A DNA stretch of 64,000 nucleotides from Streptomyces sp. AC558_RSS880 (GCF_019049255.1 NZ_JAGMUJ010000031.1:206585-270584), one strand, 5' to 3'; positions 43,539-52,638 are shown, counted from the stretch's first letter. Translations and numbers: made by a program. Notes: generated by a model not told the origin, from the letters alone.

Positions 43539-44741
43539 TTACGCACAGGTGTCCTCGGCGGCCGTGTTGCCCGAGAACGTCGGTGTGGGAGAGGCGAGGC
43601 CGGACGGCTTTCCGGATTCCCTTTCCGTGGCCTTCGTGTCACTGTCCGTATCGACCTGCACGGGTGCGTCCCTGCGCAGTCGCTCGAACAGTTTCTCCGC
43701 CGCGGGCTGTGCGAGTTGGTCCCGGTCGGCGTTCCCGGCGTACGGCTCCCGCGGAACGGTCAGGAATCGCACGCCTTCCGTGGGGATCTCCCGCAGCCCG
43801 CGTGCGAGGTCGTACAGACTCCGCAGACTGGCCAGCCCCGGGTCGGTCGTGAGGGACGAGGTGGCCGCGTCCAGAACGGGATACAGCTTCACCGGATTCA
43901 GCAGGACGTCATTGCCGCTCACCTTGTTGACGAGTGCGCCGAGGAAGCGTTGCTGCCGTTCCATACGGCTGGTGTCGCTGCCGTCACCGAGGGTCTTGCG
44001 GGCGCGGACATAGCCGAGCGCCTGCTCCCCGTTCAGTGTCACCCGGCCCGCGGGCAGCTTCAGCTCGGCGTCCTCGTCGTCGACGGGCTCGCGCAGGCAC
44101 ACCTCGACGCCGTCCACCGCGTCGACCATGTCCTTGAAACCGGCGAAGTCGACGACGACGTGGTGGTCGACCCGGATGTCCGTGAGTTTCTCCACCGTTC
44201 GGATGGTGCAGGCCGAACCGCCCAGCGCGAAGGCGGAGTTGAACATCGTGAACATCGGCTCGGAACGCGATCCGTCGGGGCGGCGGCAGCCGGGCACGTC
44301 CACCATCAGGTCCCGGGGGACGGACACCGCGGTGGCGCCGCGCCGGCCCGCCGACAGATGCAGCAGGATCACGGTGTCCGAACGCTCGGTCCCCGCGTCC
44401 CGCCCGTAGCGGCGGTTCTCGTCCCCGGAGCGCGAGTCCGAGCCGATCAGCAGGATGTTCCGGGCGCCCTCGGCGAGCGCGGCGGGCCGCTCCTCCTCGT
44501 ACCGCGCGAGTTCGGCGGCCGCCGCCTCGTCCGGGGTGATGTTCCCCTCCAGCTTCCTGTACACCGCCCACCCGGCGCCCGCGGCCGCGAGCAGCACGAG
44601 GGCGACCGCGAGCCCGGTACCGCACGCCCAGCGCCGCCGGCGCCGGGCCCGCCCCCGCCCGCTCGCCGAGGACCCCGCCCCCGGGCCGAGGGCACGCCTG
44701 CCTCCCGGTTGCGCGGAGGACGCGCCTGCGGAGTCACTCAT
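43539..44741 (-). CDS. LCP family glycopolymer ligase, paralog 7
   Basis: A 400-residue LCP protein with a short basic leader and one membrane helix at about 40-60. The catalytic domain has ARNILLIGSDSRSGDENRRYG, VSVPRDLMVDVPGC, HHVVVDFAGFKDMVDAVDGVE and ALGYVRARKTLGDGSDTSRMERQ. It has no LytR_C domain and ends with a short Ser/Thr-rich tail containing a final Cys-Ala. I chose the ATG of MSDSAGAS; a GTG four codons earlier has a site that is too close. It is the last of the run of five LCP genes on this strand. Confidence 0.9.
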   Translation of the reverse strand: MSDSAGASSAQPGGRRALGPGAGSSASGRGRARRRRRWACGTGLAVALVLLAAAGAGWAVYRKLEGNITPDEAAAAELARYEEERPAALAEGARNILLIGSDSRSGDENRRYGRDAGTERSDTVILLHLSAGRRGATAVSVPRDLMVDVPGCRRPDGSRSEPMFTMFNSAFALGGSACTIRTVEKLTDIRVDHHVVVDFAGFKDMVDAVDGVEVCLREPVDDEDAELKLPAGRVTLNGEQALGYVRARKTLGDGSDTSRMERQQRFLGALVNKVSGNDVLLNPVKLYPVLDAATSSLTTDPGLASLRSLYDLARGLREIPTEGVRFLTVPREPYAGNADRDQLAQPAAEKLFERLRRDAPVQVDTDSDTKATERESGKPSGLASPTPTFSGNTAAEDTCA

Positions 44742-44965
44742 GACCGGGTCCACCCCTCACTGCGTACGGCGTCTGGTGGTGCCGTTGCGTACGACGATGA
44801 CGCGGGAGGGAGGTGCGGGGCGGGTGGTGGTGCGCCGGACGGGGGAGGGAGCGGACGGGTGGGGGTGTGGAGGGCCGGTTCCGGTGGCGTGGAGCGTTGG
44901 TTCCGGTGGGGTGGTGGACGGTGTCCTTCCGGGGGGCTTTCGCGGCGCGGCGGGCGGCGGTGCCG

Positions 44966-45727
44966 TCACCGGGCGATGACCGTCACCCGTTCGCTCTCCA
45001 CCCGCTTGTCCAGGGCGTCGTCCCCCAGACGGTCCAGGTTCCGGCACAGCACCACGGAGCCGCCGGTCGCCAGCGGCCCGTACAGGCCCGTGTTCAGGCC
45101 CTCCCACGTGTCGTACGGCCGCCCCGACAGGATCCGCGAGCCGGGCCCGGTCAGACCGAGCTCCGGAGCCTCGGCCCGGGCCCGCTCGACCACCTCCGCC
45201 CCGGTGAACTCCCGGCCCGCCACGATCAGCGCCGGCGCCTCGGGGTCGACGGGCGCGTACGGCACGAAGCGGTCGCCCTGCCCCGGCACCTCGACGGCGT
45301 AGTCGGCGAAGCCCTCCGGCGGCTGCGGGAAGCGCCCGCCGAGCGGCCTGAGCGCCAGCGCGATCCTGGCCCCCGAGCAGGCCCGCGCGGCCTCCAGCGA
45401 CTCCGGCTCCGGACCGCTCACGGTCACGTCCGCCGCCGCCGGGTCCCCGGCCACGTCCGCGACCGCGCCCACCGACGCGCACGCCAGCAGCCAGACCGCC
45501 GTCTGCCAGTGCGCGGGCAGCAGCAGGGCCACCCGGTCGCCGGGTTCCACGGACAGCTCGTCCTGGAGGAGGTTGGCGGTCTTGGCCACCCAATTGGCGA
45601 AGGTGGCCACGGACAATTCGACGCGTTCGCCCGTGGCGTCGTCGTAGAAGGTCACCAGGGGGCGTCCCGGGTCCGCGGCGAGCGCGGAACCCAGCAGGTC
45701 GGCAGGGGTGCGGTCGGTGGCGTTCAC
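44966..45727 (-). CDS. TIGR03089-family protein (truncated acyl-adenylate-synthetase-like)
   Basis: A 253-residue protein resembling only the N-terminal part of AMP-dependent acyl-CoA synthetases: TFYDDATGERVELSVATFANWVAKTANLL and EPGDRVALLLPAHWQTAVWLLACASVGAVADV. The P-loop-like adenylate motif and the C-terminal lid with its lysine are absent, so it probably does not activate acids on its own. Family proteins are actinobacterial and uncharacterised. The GTG start (VNATDRTPADLLG) was preferred to an upstream in-frame start in basic low-complexity sequence. It is divergent from the amidase gene. Confidence 0.85.
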   Translation of the reverse strand: MNATDRTPADLLGSALAADPGRPLVTFYDDATGERVELSVATFANWVAKTANLLQDELSVEPGDRVALLLPAHWQTAVWLLACASVGAVADVAGDPAAADVTVSGPEPESLEAARACSGARIALALRPLGGRFPQPPEGFADYAVEVPGQGDRFVPYAPVDPEAPALIVAGREFTGAEVVERARAEAPELGLTGPGSRILSGRPYDTWEGLNTGLYGPLATGGSVVLCRNLDRLGDDALDKRVESERVTVIAR

Positions 45728-45856
45728 CCATGCAAGCGTACGCGGACCCGTCCGCGCGCACCGCCTGCCGGGGGCACCGGTTCGGGGGAACCGGCTCCGA
45801 CGGGCCGTCAAATCCCCGATGGACAGATTTGTCTGACTGTGTCCAAGCTCAGGGGC

Positions 45857-47326
45857 ATGCGTGGAATTCTTGCTTCCTCAATCGGTGTCACCTGCGCCGC
45901 CGCCCTCGCCCTCCCGCTCGCTCCGCCCTCCACCGCGGCGGACGCGAGACCGGCGCCGACGGCAGGAGCGGCCACGCGCGCAGCGGGGACGGCCCGGCCC
46001 GACGTGCCCGGCAGTACCCAGTCGTTGTCCCTGGGACCCCTCACCCGTGACCGTGCCTCCGGCGCCACCGTCCTCGGCCTCGCCCCGCGGGCCGTACGGC
46101 CCTTCTCCCTCCTCGGCGTCGTCTGGGACGACCCCGCCGCCGAACTCCACGGCCGCGTCCGGGTCCGCACCCGGGCGGCGGGCACCGGCGCCTGGTCCGG
46201 CTGGCGGGACGTCGAGACGCACTACGCCGACCACGTGGCCGACCCGGGCAGCGCGGAGGGCGCCGCGGACGGGGTGCGCGGCGCCACGGCGCCGCTGTGG
46301 GTGGGGGAGTCGGACGGGGTGGAGATCCGGGTTCAGCCGGAGCCCGGTGAGGGTGGGGGCGAGGGGGCCGGGGCGGATGGGTTCGGAGGCGGGGAGTTCG
46401 GGGTTGGTGAGTCCGGGGCCGAGGGGTTCGGGGTCGGTGAGTTCGGGGCCGGGGGGCTCGGGGTCGGTGAGTCCGGAGTCGGCGACCACTCGGTGGTGCC
46501 CTCCGGGCTGCGGCTCGAGCTCGTCGACCCGGGTGACGAGGCCCTGGAGGGGCCGCGCATCGGCGTCATGAGCGCCGAGGCGACCGCCGCCTCCGCGGCC
46601 AACTCCGCACTCGCACCGCTCGGCGCCCTGGAGATCCCCGCGCTGGACGGCGAGCGGACCCGGCAGGAGTACCTCACCCTGCACGGGGCCGAACTGACCG
46701 AGCAGCAGCGGGCCGAGCCGTACATCGGGCCGCGCCCCGCCATCGTCACCCGGCGCGGCTGGGGGGCCGACGAGAGCCTGCGGAAGAAGCGGTTCGTGTA
46801 CACCGGCAAGGTCAAGGCGGCCTTCGTGCACCACACCGCCTCCGGCAACAACTACGAGTGCGCGCAGGCCCCTTCGCTCGTCCGCGGGTTCTACCGCTAT
46901 CACGTGCGGAGCCTGGGCTGGCGGGACATCGGCTACAACTTCCTCGTCGACAAGTGCGGCAGGATCTACGAGGGCCGGGCCGGGGGAGTGGCGAAGCCGG
47001 TCAAGGGGGCCCACACCATGGGCTTCAACACCGACACCACGGGCATCGCGGTGATCGGTTCCTACGGCTCCAAGAAGCCGTCCTCCTCCGCCGTGAAGGC
47101 CGTCGCCCGGCTCACCGCGTGGAAACTCGGACTGTACGGGATGAATCCGCGCGCCCAGACATATCTGAAGTCCGCCGGTGGCAATCTCTACCGAAAAGGT
47201 AAGAAGGTACGACTGAACGTGATCTCCGGTCACCGGGACGGGTTCAACACCTCGTGCCCAGGGGGGAAGCTGTACAAGAAGCTCGGCACCGCGCGTGCCA
47301 CGGCAGCTCGTTACCAGGGCCGCTGA
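45857..47326 (+). CDS. Secreted N-acetylmuramoyl-L-alanine amidase (PGRP / Amidase_2 domain)
   Basis: A 489-residue wall hydrolase that would cut the bond between muramic acid and the stem peptide. A signal peptide (MRGILASSIGVTCAAALALP) ends near residue 28. Residues 30-300 are a family-specific N-terminal region with a Gly/Glu/Phe repeat block at about 172-212. The C-terminal T7-lysozyme-like domain holds the zinc ligands in FVHHTASGNNYEC and SGHRDGFNTSCPG and the tyrosine in DIGYNFLVD. The ATG follows CAGGGGC. Divergent from the TIGR03089 gene; the guanylyltransferase gene follows. Confidence 0.9.
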   Translation: MRGILASSIGVTCAAALALPLAPPSTAADARPAPTAGAATRAAGTARPDVPGSTQSLSLGPLTRDRASGATVLGLAPRAVRPFSLLGVVWDDPAAELHGRVRVRTRAAGTGAWSGWRDVETHYADHVADPGSAEGAADGVRGATAPLWVGESDGVEIRVQPEPGEGGGEGAGADGFGGGEFGVGESGAEGFGVGEFGAGGLGVGESGVGDHSVVPSGLRLELVDPGDEALEGPRIGVMSAEATAASAANSALAPLGALEIPALDGERTRQEYLTLHGAELTEQQRAEPYIGPRPAIVTRRGWGADESLRKKRFVYTGKVKAAFVHHTASGNNYECAQAPSLVRGFYRYHVRSLGWRDIGYNFLVDKCGRIYEGRAGGVAKPVKGAHTMGFNTDTTGIAVIGSYGSKKPSSSAVKAVARLTAWKLGLYGMNPRAQTYLKSAGGNLYRKGKKVRLNVISGHRDGFNTSCPGGKLYKKLGTARATAARYQGR

Positions 47327-47422
47327 GGCGGGCCGGGCGCTCCTTCCTGCCGGAGGCGGTCTGCATACACTGGCCGGCCGAAAGACAGATCGGCCGGTCC
47401 CGGCAGGAAGCAGAGACGACAG

Positions 47423-48505
47423 GTGACAGAAGCGATCCTCCTGGTCGGCGGCAAGGGCACGCGGCTGCGACCGCTCACGGTGCACACGCCCAAGCCCATG
47501 GTCCCGGCGGCCGGGGTGCCCTTCCTCACGCACCAGCTGGCGAGAGCGAGAGCGGCGGGCGTCGAGCACATCGTCCTGGCCACGTCCTATCTGGCCGAGG
47601 TCTTCGAGCCGTACTTCGGCGACGGGGCGGCCCTCGGGCTGCACATCGAGTACATGACGGAGGAGGAGCCGCTCGGTACGGGCGGCGCCATCCGGAACGC
47701 CGCGTCCCGGCTGCACTCGGGGCCGGACGAGCCGGTGCTGATCTTCAACGGGGACATCCTGACGGGGCTGGACATCCGGGCGCTGGTGCGGACGCACGAG
47801 ACGACCGGCGCGGACGTCTCGCTGCACCTGACGAAGGTGACGGACCCGCGGGCGTACGGGCTGGTGCCGACGGACGAGTCGGGGCGGGTGCGGGCGTTCC
47901 TGGAGAAGCCGCAGACGCCGGAGGAGATCGTCACCGACCAGATCAACGCGGGGGCGTACGTCTTCCGCCGGTCGGTGATCGACACGATCCCGGCGGGGCG
48001 GGTGGTGTCGGTGGAACGGGAGACGTTCCCGGGGCTGCTGGCGGCGGGGGCGCATCTGCAGGGGATGGTCGACTCCACGTACTGGCTGGACCTGGGGACC
48101 CCGGCGGCCTTCGTACGGGGCTCGGCGGATCTGGTGCTGGGCCGTGCGCCGTCGCCGGCGGTGCCCGGGCGCTGCGGGGACCGGCTGGTGCTGCCCACGG
48201 CGACCGTGGCACCGGACGCGAAGCTGGCGGGCGGGACGGTGGTGGGCGAGGGCGCGTTCGTGGCGGAGGGCGCGCGCGTCTTCGGCAGCACGATCCTGCC
48301 GGGGGCGGTGATCGAACCGGGCGCGGTCATCACGGACTCGCTGATCGGTACGCGGGCACGGGTGGGCGAACGGTCGGTCCTCACCGGCACGGTCATAGGC
48401 GACGGAGCGATCATCGGCCCCCGCAACGAACTCCGCGAGGGCGCCCGCGTCTGGTGCGACGCGACGATCCCGGCGGGCGCGGTCCGCTTCTCGTCCGACC
48501 AGTAG
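47423..48505 (+). CDS. Nucleotide-sugar pyrophosphorylase, probable mannose-1-phosphate guanylyltransferase
   Basis: A 360-residue protein. The nucleotidyltransferase domain (1-235) has the signature LLVGGKGTRLRPLTVHTPKPMVPAAG, and FNGDIL carries the metal-binding aspartate. The C-terminal part is a left-handed beta-helix with hexad repeats (VVGEGAFVAEGARVFGSTIL, GAVIEPGAVITDSLIGTRAR). This two-domain layout matches GDP-mannose pyrophosphorylase, which joins mannose-1-phosphate and GTP; glucose-1-phosphate enzymes of similar build cannot be excluded. The phosphomannomutase gene 14 kb downstream would supply mannose-1-phosphate. The GTG start lies 96 nt after the amidase gene. Confidence 0.87.
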   Translation: MTEAILLVGGKGTRLRPLTVHTPKPMVPAAGVPFLTHQLARARAAGVEHIVLATSYLAEVFEPYFGDGAALGLHIEYMTEEEPLGTGGAIRNAASRLHSGPDEPVLIFNGDILTGLDIRALVRTHETTGADVSLHLTKVTDPRAYGLVPTDESGRVRAFLEKPQTPEEIVTDQINAGAYVFRRSVIDTIPAGRVVSVERETFPGLLAAGAHLQGMVDSTYWLDLGTPAAFVRGSADLVLGRAPSPAVPGRCGDRLVLPTATVAPDAKLAGGTVVGEGAFVAEGARVFGSTILPGAVIEPGAVITDSLIGTRARVGERSVLTGTVIGDGAIIGPRNELREGARVWCDATIPAGAVRFSSDQ

Positions 48506-48563
48506 ACGCCCGGGGCGGCTTTCGGTCCGGTGAGGGCTTGCGGTGGGTCGGGGCCGCGTCTCC

Positions 48564-48720
48564 GTGGGCAGTCGTGCCTCCCCCAGTGCCTCAAGGGCCT
48601 GGGAGGTGCCCCCAGGGCGGCACGGGTGGGCGCTGGGGGTACCCCCTCTGGGGGAGGCACCCCGCTAGCGCCGGGCCGCGCGACCCACCCCCGGCCCACC
48701 CCGACGCGGGGCACCCCGTA
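48564..48720. repeat. Dispersed intergenic repeat, family A, copy 2
   Basis: It contains GTGGGCAGTCGTGCC, GGCGGCACGGGTGGGCGC, AGCGCCGGGCCGCGCGACCC and CGGCCCACCCCGACGCGGGG. It shares the core with copies at 1173, 59212 and 63762 but carries an extra internal palindrome (CCCCAGTGCCTCAAGGGCCTGGG region). It fills the gap between convergent genes and may act as their terminator. Confidence 0.75.
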
Positions 48721-48741
48721 CGGCACCGGCCCAGCCGAACC

Positions 48742-49743
48742 TCAAAGCCGCCCGATATCCCCGTACGGCATCCGCGGCGCCCGCCGCCCCGGCACCTTCC
48801 CGCTCAACAGGATCAACCGCGCGGCCCGGTGCCGCTGCCCCGCATACGGCTCCAGCAGCGACAACATCACCGCGTCATCCGCATACCGGTCCCCCGCGAG
48901 CGCCCACCCCACGATCCCCGGCAGATGCAGATCCCCCACGGTCACCGCATCCACCGCCCCGTGACTCCGCTGCACCGTCTCCGCCGACGTCCACGGCCCG
49001 ATCCCCGACACCAGCTCCAACCGCGCCTGCGCCGCCTCCGGATCCATCCCCACCGCCTCCTCCAGCCGCGCAGCGACCCGCACGGCCCGCAGGACCGTCG
49101 ACGCCCGCTTGTCGTCGACCCCGGCCCGGTGCCACTCCCAGGAGGGGATCAGCGCCCACGTCCGCGGCGCCGGCATCACCGACATCCGCTCCGGCGCGGG
49201 CCCGGGCGCCGGCTCCCCGTACTTCCGTACCAGCAGTCGCCACGCCCGGTACGCCTCCCCCGTCGTGACCTTCTGCTCCAGAATCGACGGAATCAGCGAC
49301 TCCAGCACCAGCCCGGTCCGCGTCAGCCGCAGTCCCGGACGCCGGTGCCGGGTCAGCGCCAGCAGCCTGTGCCGGGGCACGAAGGCGGACGGGTCGTCGG
49401 CGGCACCGAGCATCTCCGGCAGCTTGTCCAGGAGCCAGTCGGCGCCCGGCCCCCATGCCTCGCCCCTGATCTCGCCGGAACGCCCCGTCACCCGGAGCGT
49501 CCCCGGACCCGCCGGCGTCAGGCTGGCCCGCCACACGGAACCGTCCGGCAGCGCCCGGAACGTCGGATCACCCGGTCCCCGCCGCAGCGGCCCGAGGACC
49601 AGCCCGAGGTCCAGGGGCCCCTCCGGCACCCACGTCCGTACGCGGGCCGGAGCCGGTGCCCGGCGGGGGGTTCCCTCGGGCACGGCGACATGCCCGCCGC
49701 GCACGGTCGTACGAGTCGGGCGGGGAGCGAAACGTCCTGCCAC
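48742..49743 (-). CDS. DNA-3-methyladenine glycosylase II-like (AlkA/HhH-GPD) protein
   Basis: A 333-residue base-excision enzyme of the helix-hairpin-helix GPD superfamily. The hairpin is SGIGPWTSAETV (about 246-257), and the catalytic aspartate is Asp271 in AVTVGDLHLPG. The N-terminal 100 residues form an AlkA-N-like beta domain (RASLTPAGPGTLRVTGRSGE). There is no iron-sulfur cysteine set, as expected for AlkA. It should remove alkylated purines. No Ada-type regulator is adjacent. The downstream end faces the repeat element at 48564-48720. Confidence 0.88.
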   Translation of the reverse strand: MAGRFAPRPTRTTVRGGHVAVPEGTPRRAPAPARVRTWVPEGPLDLGLVLGPLRRGPGDPTFRALPDGSVWRASLTPAGPGTLRVTGRSGEIRGEAWGPGADWLLDKLPEMLGAADDPSAFVPRHRLLALTRHRRPGLRLTRTGLVLESLIPSILEQKVTTGEAYRAWRLLVRKYGEPAPGPAPERMSVMPAPRTWALIPSWEWHRAGVDDKRASTVLRAVRVAARLEEAVGMDPEAAQARLELVSGIGPWTSAETVQRSHGAVDAVTVGDLHLPGIVGWALAGDRYADDAVMLSLLEPYAGQRHRAARLILLSGKVPGRRAPRMPYGDIGRL

Positions 49744-49821
49744 GAGAGCTCCCGGGGGTGGAAGTGAAGCGAGGGCCGCTACGAGGGTAGGCGCAGGCTC
49801 ACCGCACCTCGATGAACAGGC

Positions 49822-51123
49822 TCACCGCACCTCGATGAAACCGCCCGCGTCCCGCTCCGGCCGCGGGCGCGGGTCCTCCGCCGGGTGGCCGATCGCCACC
49901 GCGCCCATCGGGTCCCAGTCCGCCGGCAGGTCCAGGACCTCGCGGACCACCTCGCGGCAGAACATCGTCGACGACACCCATGCCGAGCCCAGCCGCTCCC
50001 CGGCCAGCGCGACCAGGAAGTTCTGCACGCCGGCGCCCGTGGCGACCACGAACATCTCCCGCTCCGCGCCGTCCCGCCGCGCGTCCCCGTAGGTGTGCGA
50101 GCCGTCCATGACCAGGCAGGGGACGACCAGGTACGGCGCGTTGCGCAGGACGTCGCCGCGGCGGACGCGCTTGGCGATCGACTCCTCCGTCCTGCCGTCG
50201 CGGCGCAGGTCCGCGATCCACGCCTCGCGCATGGCGTCCAGGAGGCGGGTGCGGGATCCGGGGGACTCCAGCAGCACGAAACGCCACGGTGTGGTGTGGT
50301 GCGGGGCCGGTGCCGTGACCGCGGCGGCCACCGCGCGGCGTACGGCTCCGGGGTCGACCGGCTCGTCCGTGAAGGCCCGCACCGTACGGCGCTGGGTCAC
50401 CGCCTGGCGCACCGCCTCGGACGTGCCGAGGCGGAACATGTCGTCGCGCGCGCCGCGGACCATCGCCCGCGCGCCCTCGCCGTCGTCGGCCGCCACCACG
50501 TGCGGCAGCCCGCGGACCACGGCCACCGGCAGGCCGGACGCCTTGCCCTTGACCAGATCGCCCGCCGCGGCGAGCTCGTCGGCCGTGGCGACGACCGTGG
50601 CGCTGAGCGGATTGCCGTACGCGTCGGTGCCGCCGCGCAGGTCGTCCAGCACCCGGACGCCCGCCGCGCCGATCGCGACATCGGTCAGCCCCGCGCGCCA
50701 GGGCCGGCCGAAGGTGTCGGTGACGATCACGCCGACCTCGACGCCGAGGGCGTCGCGCAGACCCTCGCGGATCGCCCGCGCGGAGGCGTCCGGATCCTCG
50801 GGCAGCAGCAGGACCGTGCCGGCGGGGGTGTTGGAGGCGTCGACTCCGGCCGCGGCCATGACCAGGCCCTGCCGGTTCTCGACGATGCGCAGGGAGCCGC
50901 GCCGGGCCACCACGCGCACCGTCTCCGCGTCGATCGCGGCCTCCCGGTCCGCCGCCTCGACGATCCGGCCCTCCGCCTTGGAGACGATCTTCGAGGTGAC
51001 GAGGAGGACGTCGCCGTCGGACAGGTCCGGTGCGGCGGCCGCGATCAGCTTGGCCAGGTCGTCGCCCTCGCGGATCTCGGGCAGGCCCGCCACGGGCCAG
51101 ACCCGGTAGCCCGTGCCGCTCAT
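49822..51123 (-). CDS. fbiB: Coenzyme F420:L-glutamate ligase / reductase bifunctional protein FbiB
   Basis: Last steps of coenzyme F420 assembly: gamma-glutamate residues are added to F420-0, and the dehydro intermediate is reduced. The 433-residue protein is the actinobacterial fusion. Residues 1-245 are the CofE ligase (VTSKIVSKAEGRIV, TDTFGRPWRAGLTDVAIG), and 250-433 form a nitroreductase-like flavin domain (RRTVRAFTDEPVD, APAPHHTTPWRFVLL). The ATG overlaps the stop of fbiA (ATGA), so the two are coupled. fbiC and fbiD are not in this window. A duplicated GAACAGGCTCACCGCACCTCGATGAA-like stretch lies around the stop codon (49801-49838). Confidence 0.95.
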   Translation of the reverse strand: MSGTGYRVWPVAGLPEIREGDDLAKLIAAAAPDLSDGDVLLVTSKIVSKAEGRIVEAADREAAIDAETVRVVARRGSLRIVENRQGLVMAAAGVDASNTPAGTVLLLPEDPDASARAIREGLRDALGVEVGVIVTDTFGRPWRAGLTDVAIGAAGVRVLDDLRGGTDAYGNPLSATVVATADELAAAGDLVKGKASGLPVAVVRGLPHVVAADDGEGARAMVRGARDDMFRLGTSEAVRQAVTQRRTVRAFTDEPVDPGAVRRAVAAAVTAPAPHHTTPWRFVLLESPGSRTRLLDAMREAWIADLRRDGRTEESIAKRVRRGDVLRNAPYLVVPCLVMDGSHTYGDARRDGAEREMFVVATGAGVQNFLVALAGERLGSAWVSSTMFCREVVREVLDLPADWDPMGAVAIGHPAEDPRPRPERDAGGFIEVR

Positions 51124-52079
51124 ACCGCCCGGACCTCCTCCGCCAGCGTCAGCGCCTCCCGCGCCATCCGCGCGGCCGCGTCGACGTCGGTCATCATCAG
51201 CGGCACGGCCCGGCAGCGGATCCCGGCCGCCTCGACGCGCTCCACGCAGGCCGCGTCGACCGTGTCGACCAGCCAGCCGTCCAGCAGGCCCGAGCCGTAG
51301 TGCTCGGCCACCGCCGGGGCCGTGGACTCCACGCCGACGGCCGCCAGCACCTTGTCGGCCATGCCGCGCACGGGCGCGTCCCCGACGATCGGCGACAGGC
51401 CGATCACCGGCACGCCCGCGTCGGCGATCGCCTCCCGGATGCCGGGGACGGCGAGGATGGTGCCGACGGAGACCACGGGGTTGGACGGCGGGAAGAGGAT
51501 CACGTCGGCCCCGGCGATCGCCTCCAGGACGCCCGGCGCCGGCTTCGCCTGCTCCGCACCGACCGGCACGACCGCCTCGGCCGGCACCGAGGCCCGCAGC
51601 CGCACCCAGTACTCCTGGAAGTGGACCGCCTTGCGCTCGCCGTCCAGCTCCACGGCCACGTGCGTCTCCACGCGGTCGTCGGTCATCGGGATGAGGCGCA
51701 CGCCGGGCTTCCAGCGGTCGCAGAGCGCCTCGGTCACCGCGCTGAGCGGGAATCCGGCGCCGAGCATCTGCGTCCGCACGATGTGTGTGGCGAAGTCCCG
51801 GTCGCCGAGCCCGAACCACTCCGGGCCGACGCCGTACGCCGCGAGCTCCTCCTTGAGGTGGAAGGTCTCGTCGGCCCGCCCCCAGCCCTGCTCCTCGTCG
51901 ATGCCGCCGCCGAGCGTGTACATCACCGTGTCGAGGTCCGGGCAGACCTTCAGCCCGAAGAGGTGGATGTCGTCCCCGGTGTTGCCGATGACCGTGATGT
52001 CCGCGTCCGGCACGGCCCGCTTCAGACCGCGCAGGAAACGGGCACCGCCGATGCCGCCTGCCAGAACCACAATGCGCAT
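51120..52079 (-). CDS. fbiA: Phospho(enolpyruvyl/lactyl) transferase FbiA (CofD family)
   Basis: Transfers the phosphoenolpyruvyl or phospholactyl group from its GDP-linked donor to the deazaflavin Fo, giving (dehydro)F420-0. The 319-aa length matches the family. The N-terminal nucleotide-binding loop is VLAGGIGGARFLRGL; NTGDDIHLFGLKVCPDLDTVMYTLGG contains the conserved aspartates; FPPSNPVVSVGTIL is also diagnostic. The ATG is preceded by GCAAGGATGGCCCC. First gene of the fbiAB pair and 33 nt from the cysteine dioxygenase stop on the same strand, so all three might be co-transcribed. Confidence 0.95.
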   Translation of the reverse strand: MRIVVLAGGIGGARFLRGLKRAVPDADITVIGNTGDDIHLFGLKVCPDLDTVMYTLGGGIDEEQGWGRADETFHLKEELAAYGVGPEWFGLGDRDFATHIVRTQMLGAGFPLSAVTEALCDRWKPGVRLIPMTDDRVETHVAVELDGERKAVHFQEYWVRLRASVPAEAVVPVGAEQAKPAPGVLEAIAGADVILFPPSNPVVSVGTILAVPGIREAIADAGVPVIGLSPIVGDAPVRGMADKVLAAVGVESTAPAVAEHYGSGLLDGWLVDTVDAACVERVEAAGIRCRAVPLMMTDVDAAARMAREALTLAEEVRAV

Positions 52080-52112
52080 GGGGCCATCCTTGCAGGCGGC
52101 TACGACATCGCG

Positions 52113-52619
52113 TCAGGCAGTCACCGGGCCGGGTGCCGTGCGCGCCTCGCAGTGGGGGGTGGTGTGCATGGGCATCTCGGTCAGGCCCGGGTAGTAGATG
52201 TGCAGGCTGACCGCGGGTTCCAGCGTGTCGTTGACGACCTCGTGCACGTAGCCCGGCGCGAACACGCGCTGCGCGCCGGCCGTCAACGCGCGCGTGCCGC
52301 GCTCGGTGCGCTCGGTCAGGGTGCCGTCCAGGACGGTGAGCACGCCGGAGGAGCGGCCGTGGTCGTGCGGTCCGCTGCCCTGGCCGGGCACCCAGGACAG
52401 CAGCCACACCTCGTAGCCGGGGCCGGTGCGCAGCCGGTGGTACCAGCGGCTGGTGGCGTCGTACTCGACGAGGTGCTCCCACTGGGAGCGGTCGGCGGCG
52501 ATGGAGCGGGCCAGGCCGGCGAACTCGGCGACGGTGGCCGGGTGCTCGCGCGGGGGCTGGAGCAGGTGCGGGACTTCGAGGATGTCACCGGCGATCTGGA
52601 GGTCGCTGTCGCTGTTCAT
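52113..52619 (-). CDS. Cysteine dioxygenase
   Basis: Thiol dioxygenase that oxidises L-cysteine to cysteine sulfinate with O2, using mononuclear iron in a cupin barrel. The 168-residue protein carries the three-histidine iron site: His85 and His87 in GSGPHDHGRSSGV and His126 in GYVHEVVN. The segment SLHIYYPGL matches the family's C-terminal strand. The bacterial form lacks the Cys of the Cys-Tyr crosslink. AAGGAA lies 11 nt before the ATG. The 5' leader contains a cysteine-rich short ORF at 52773-52865, suggesting control by cysteine supply. Genes fbiA-fbiB follow closely. Confidence 0.92.
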   Translation of the reverse strand: MNSDSDLQIAGDILEVPHLLQPPREHPATVAEFAGLARSIAADRSQWEHLVEYDATSRWYHRLRTGPGYEVWLLSWVPGQGSGPHDHGRSSGVLTVLDGTLTERTERGTRALTAGAQRVFAPGYVHEVVNDTLEPAVSLHIYYPGLTEMPMHTTPHCEARTAPGPVTA

Positions 52620-52628
52620 GGATGCGGA

Positions 52629-52638
52629 GGTTCCTTGG
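52629..52638 (-). promoter_or_regulatory. Cysteine dioxygenase ribosome site that can pair with the leader ORF
   Basis: On the minus strand CCAAGGAACC contains the likely Shine-Dalgarno AAGGAA. It is complementary at nine of ten positions to GGTTCCTCGG at 52816-52825 inside the leader ORF, so the leader could hide the ribosome site. The pairing is an inference from sequence alone. Confidence 0.4.
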
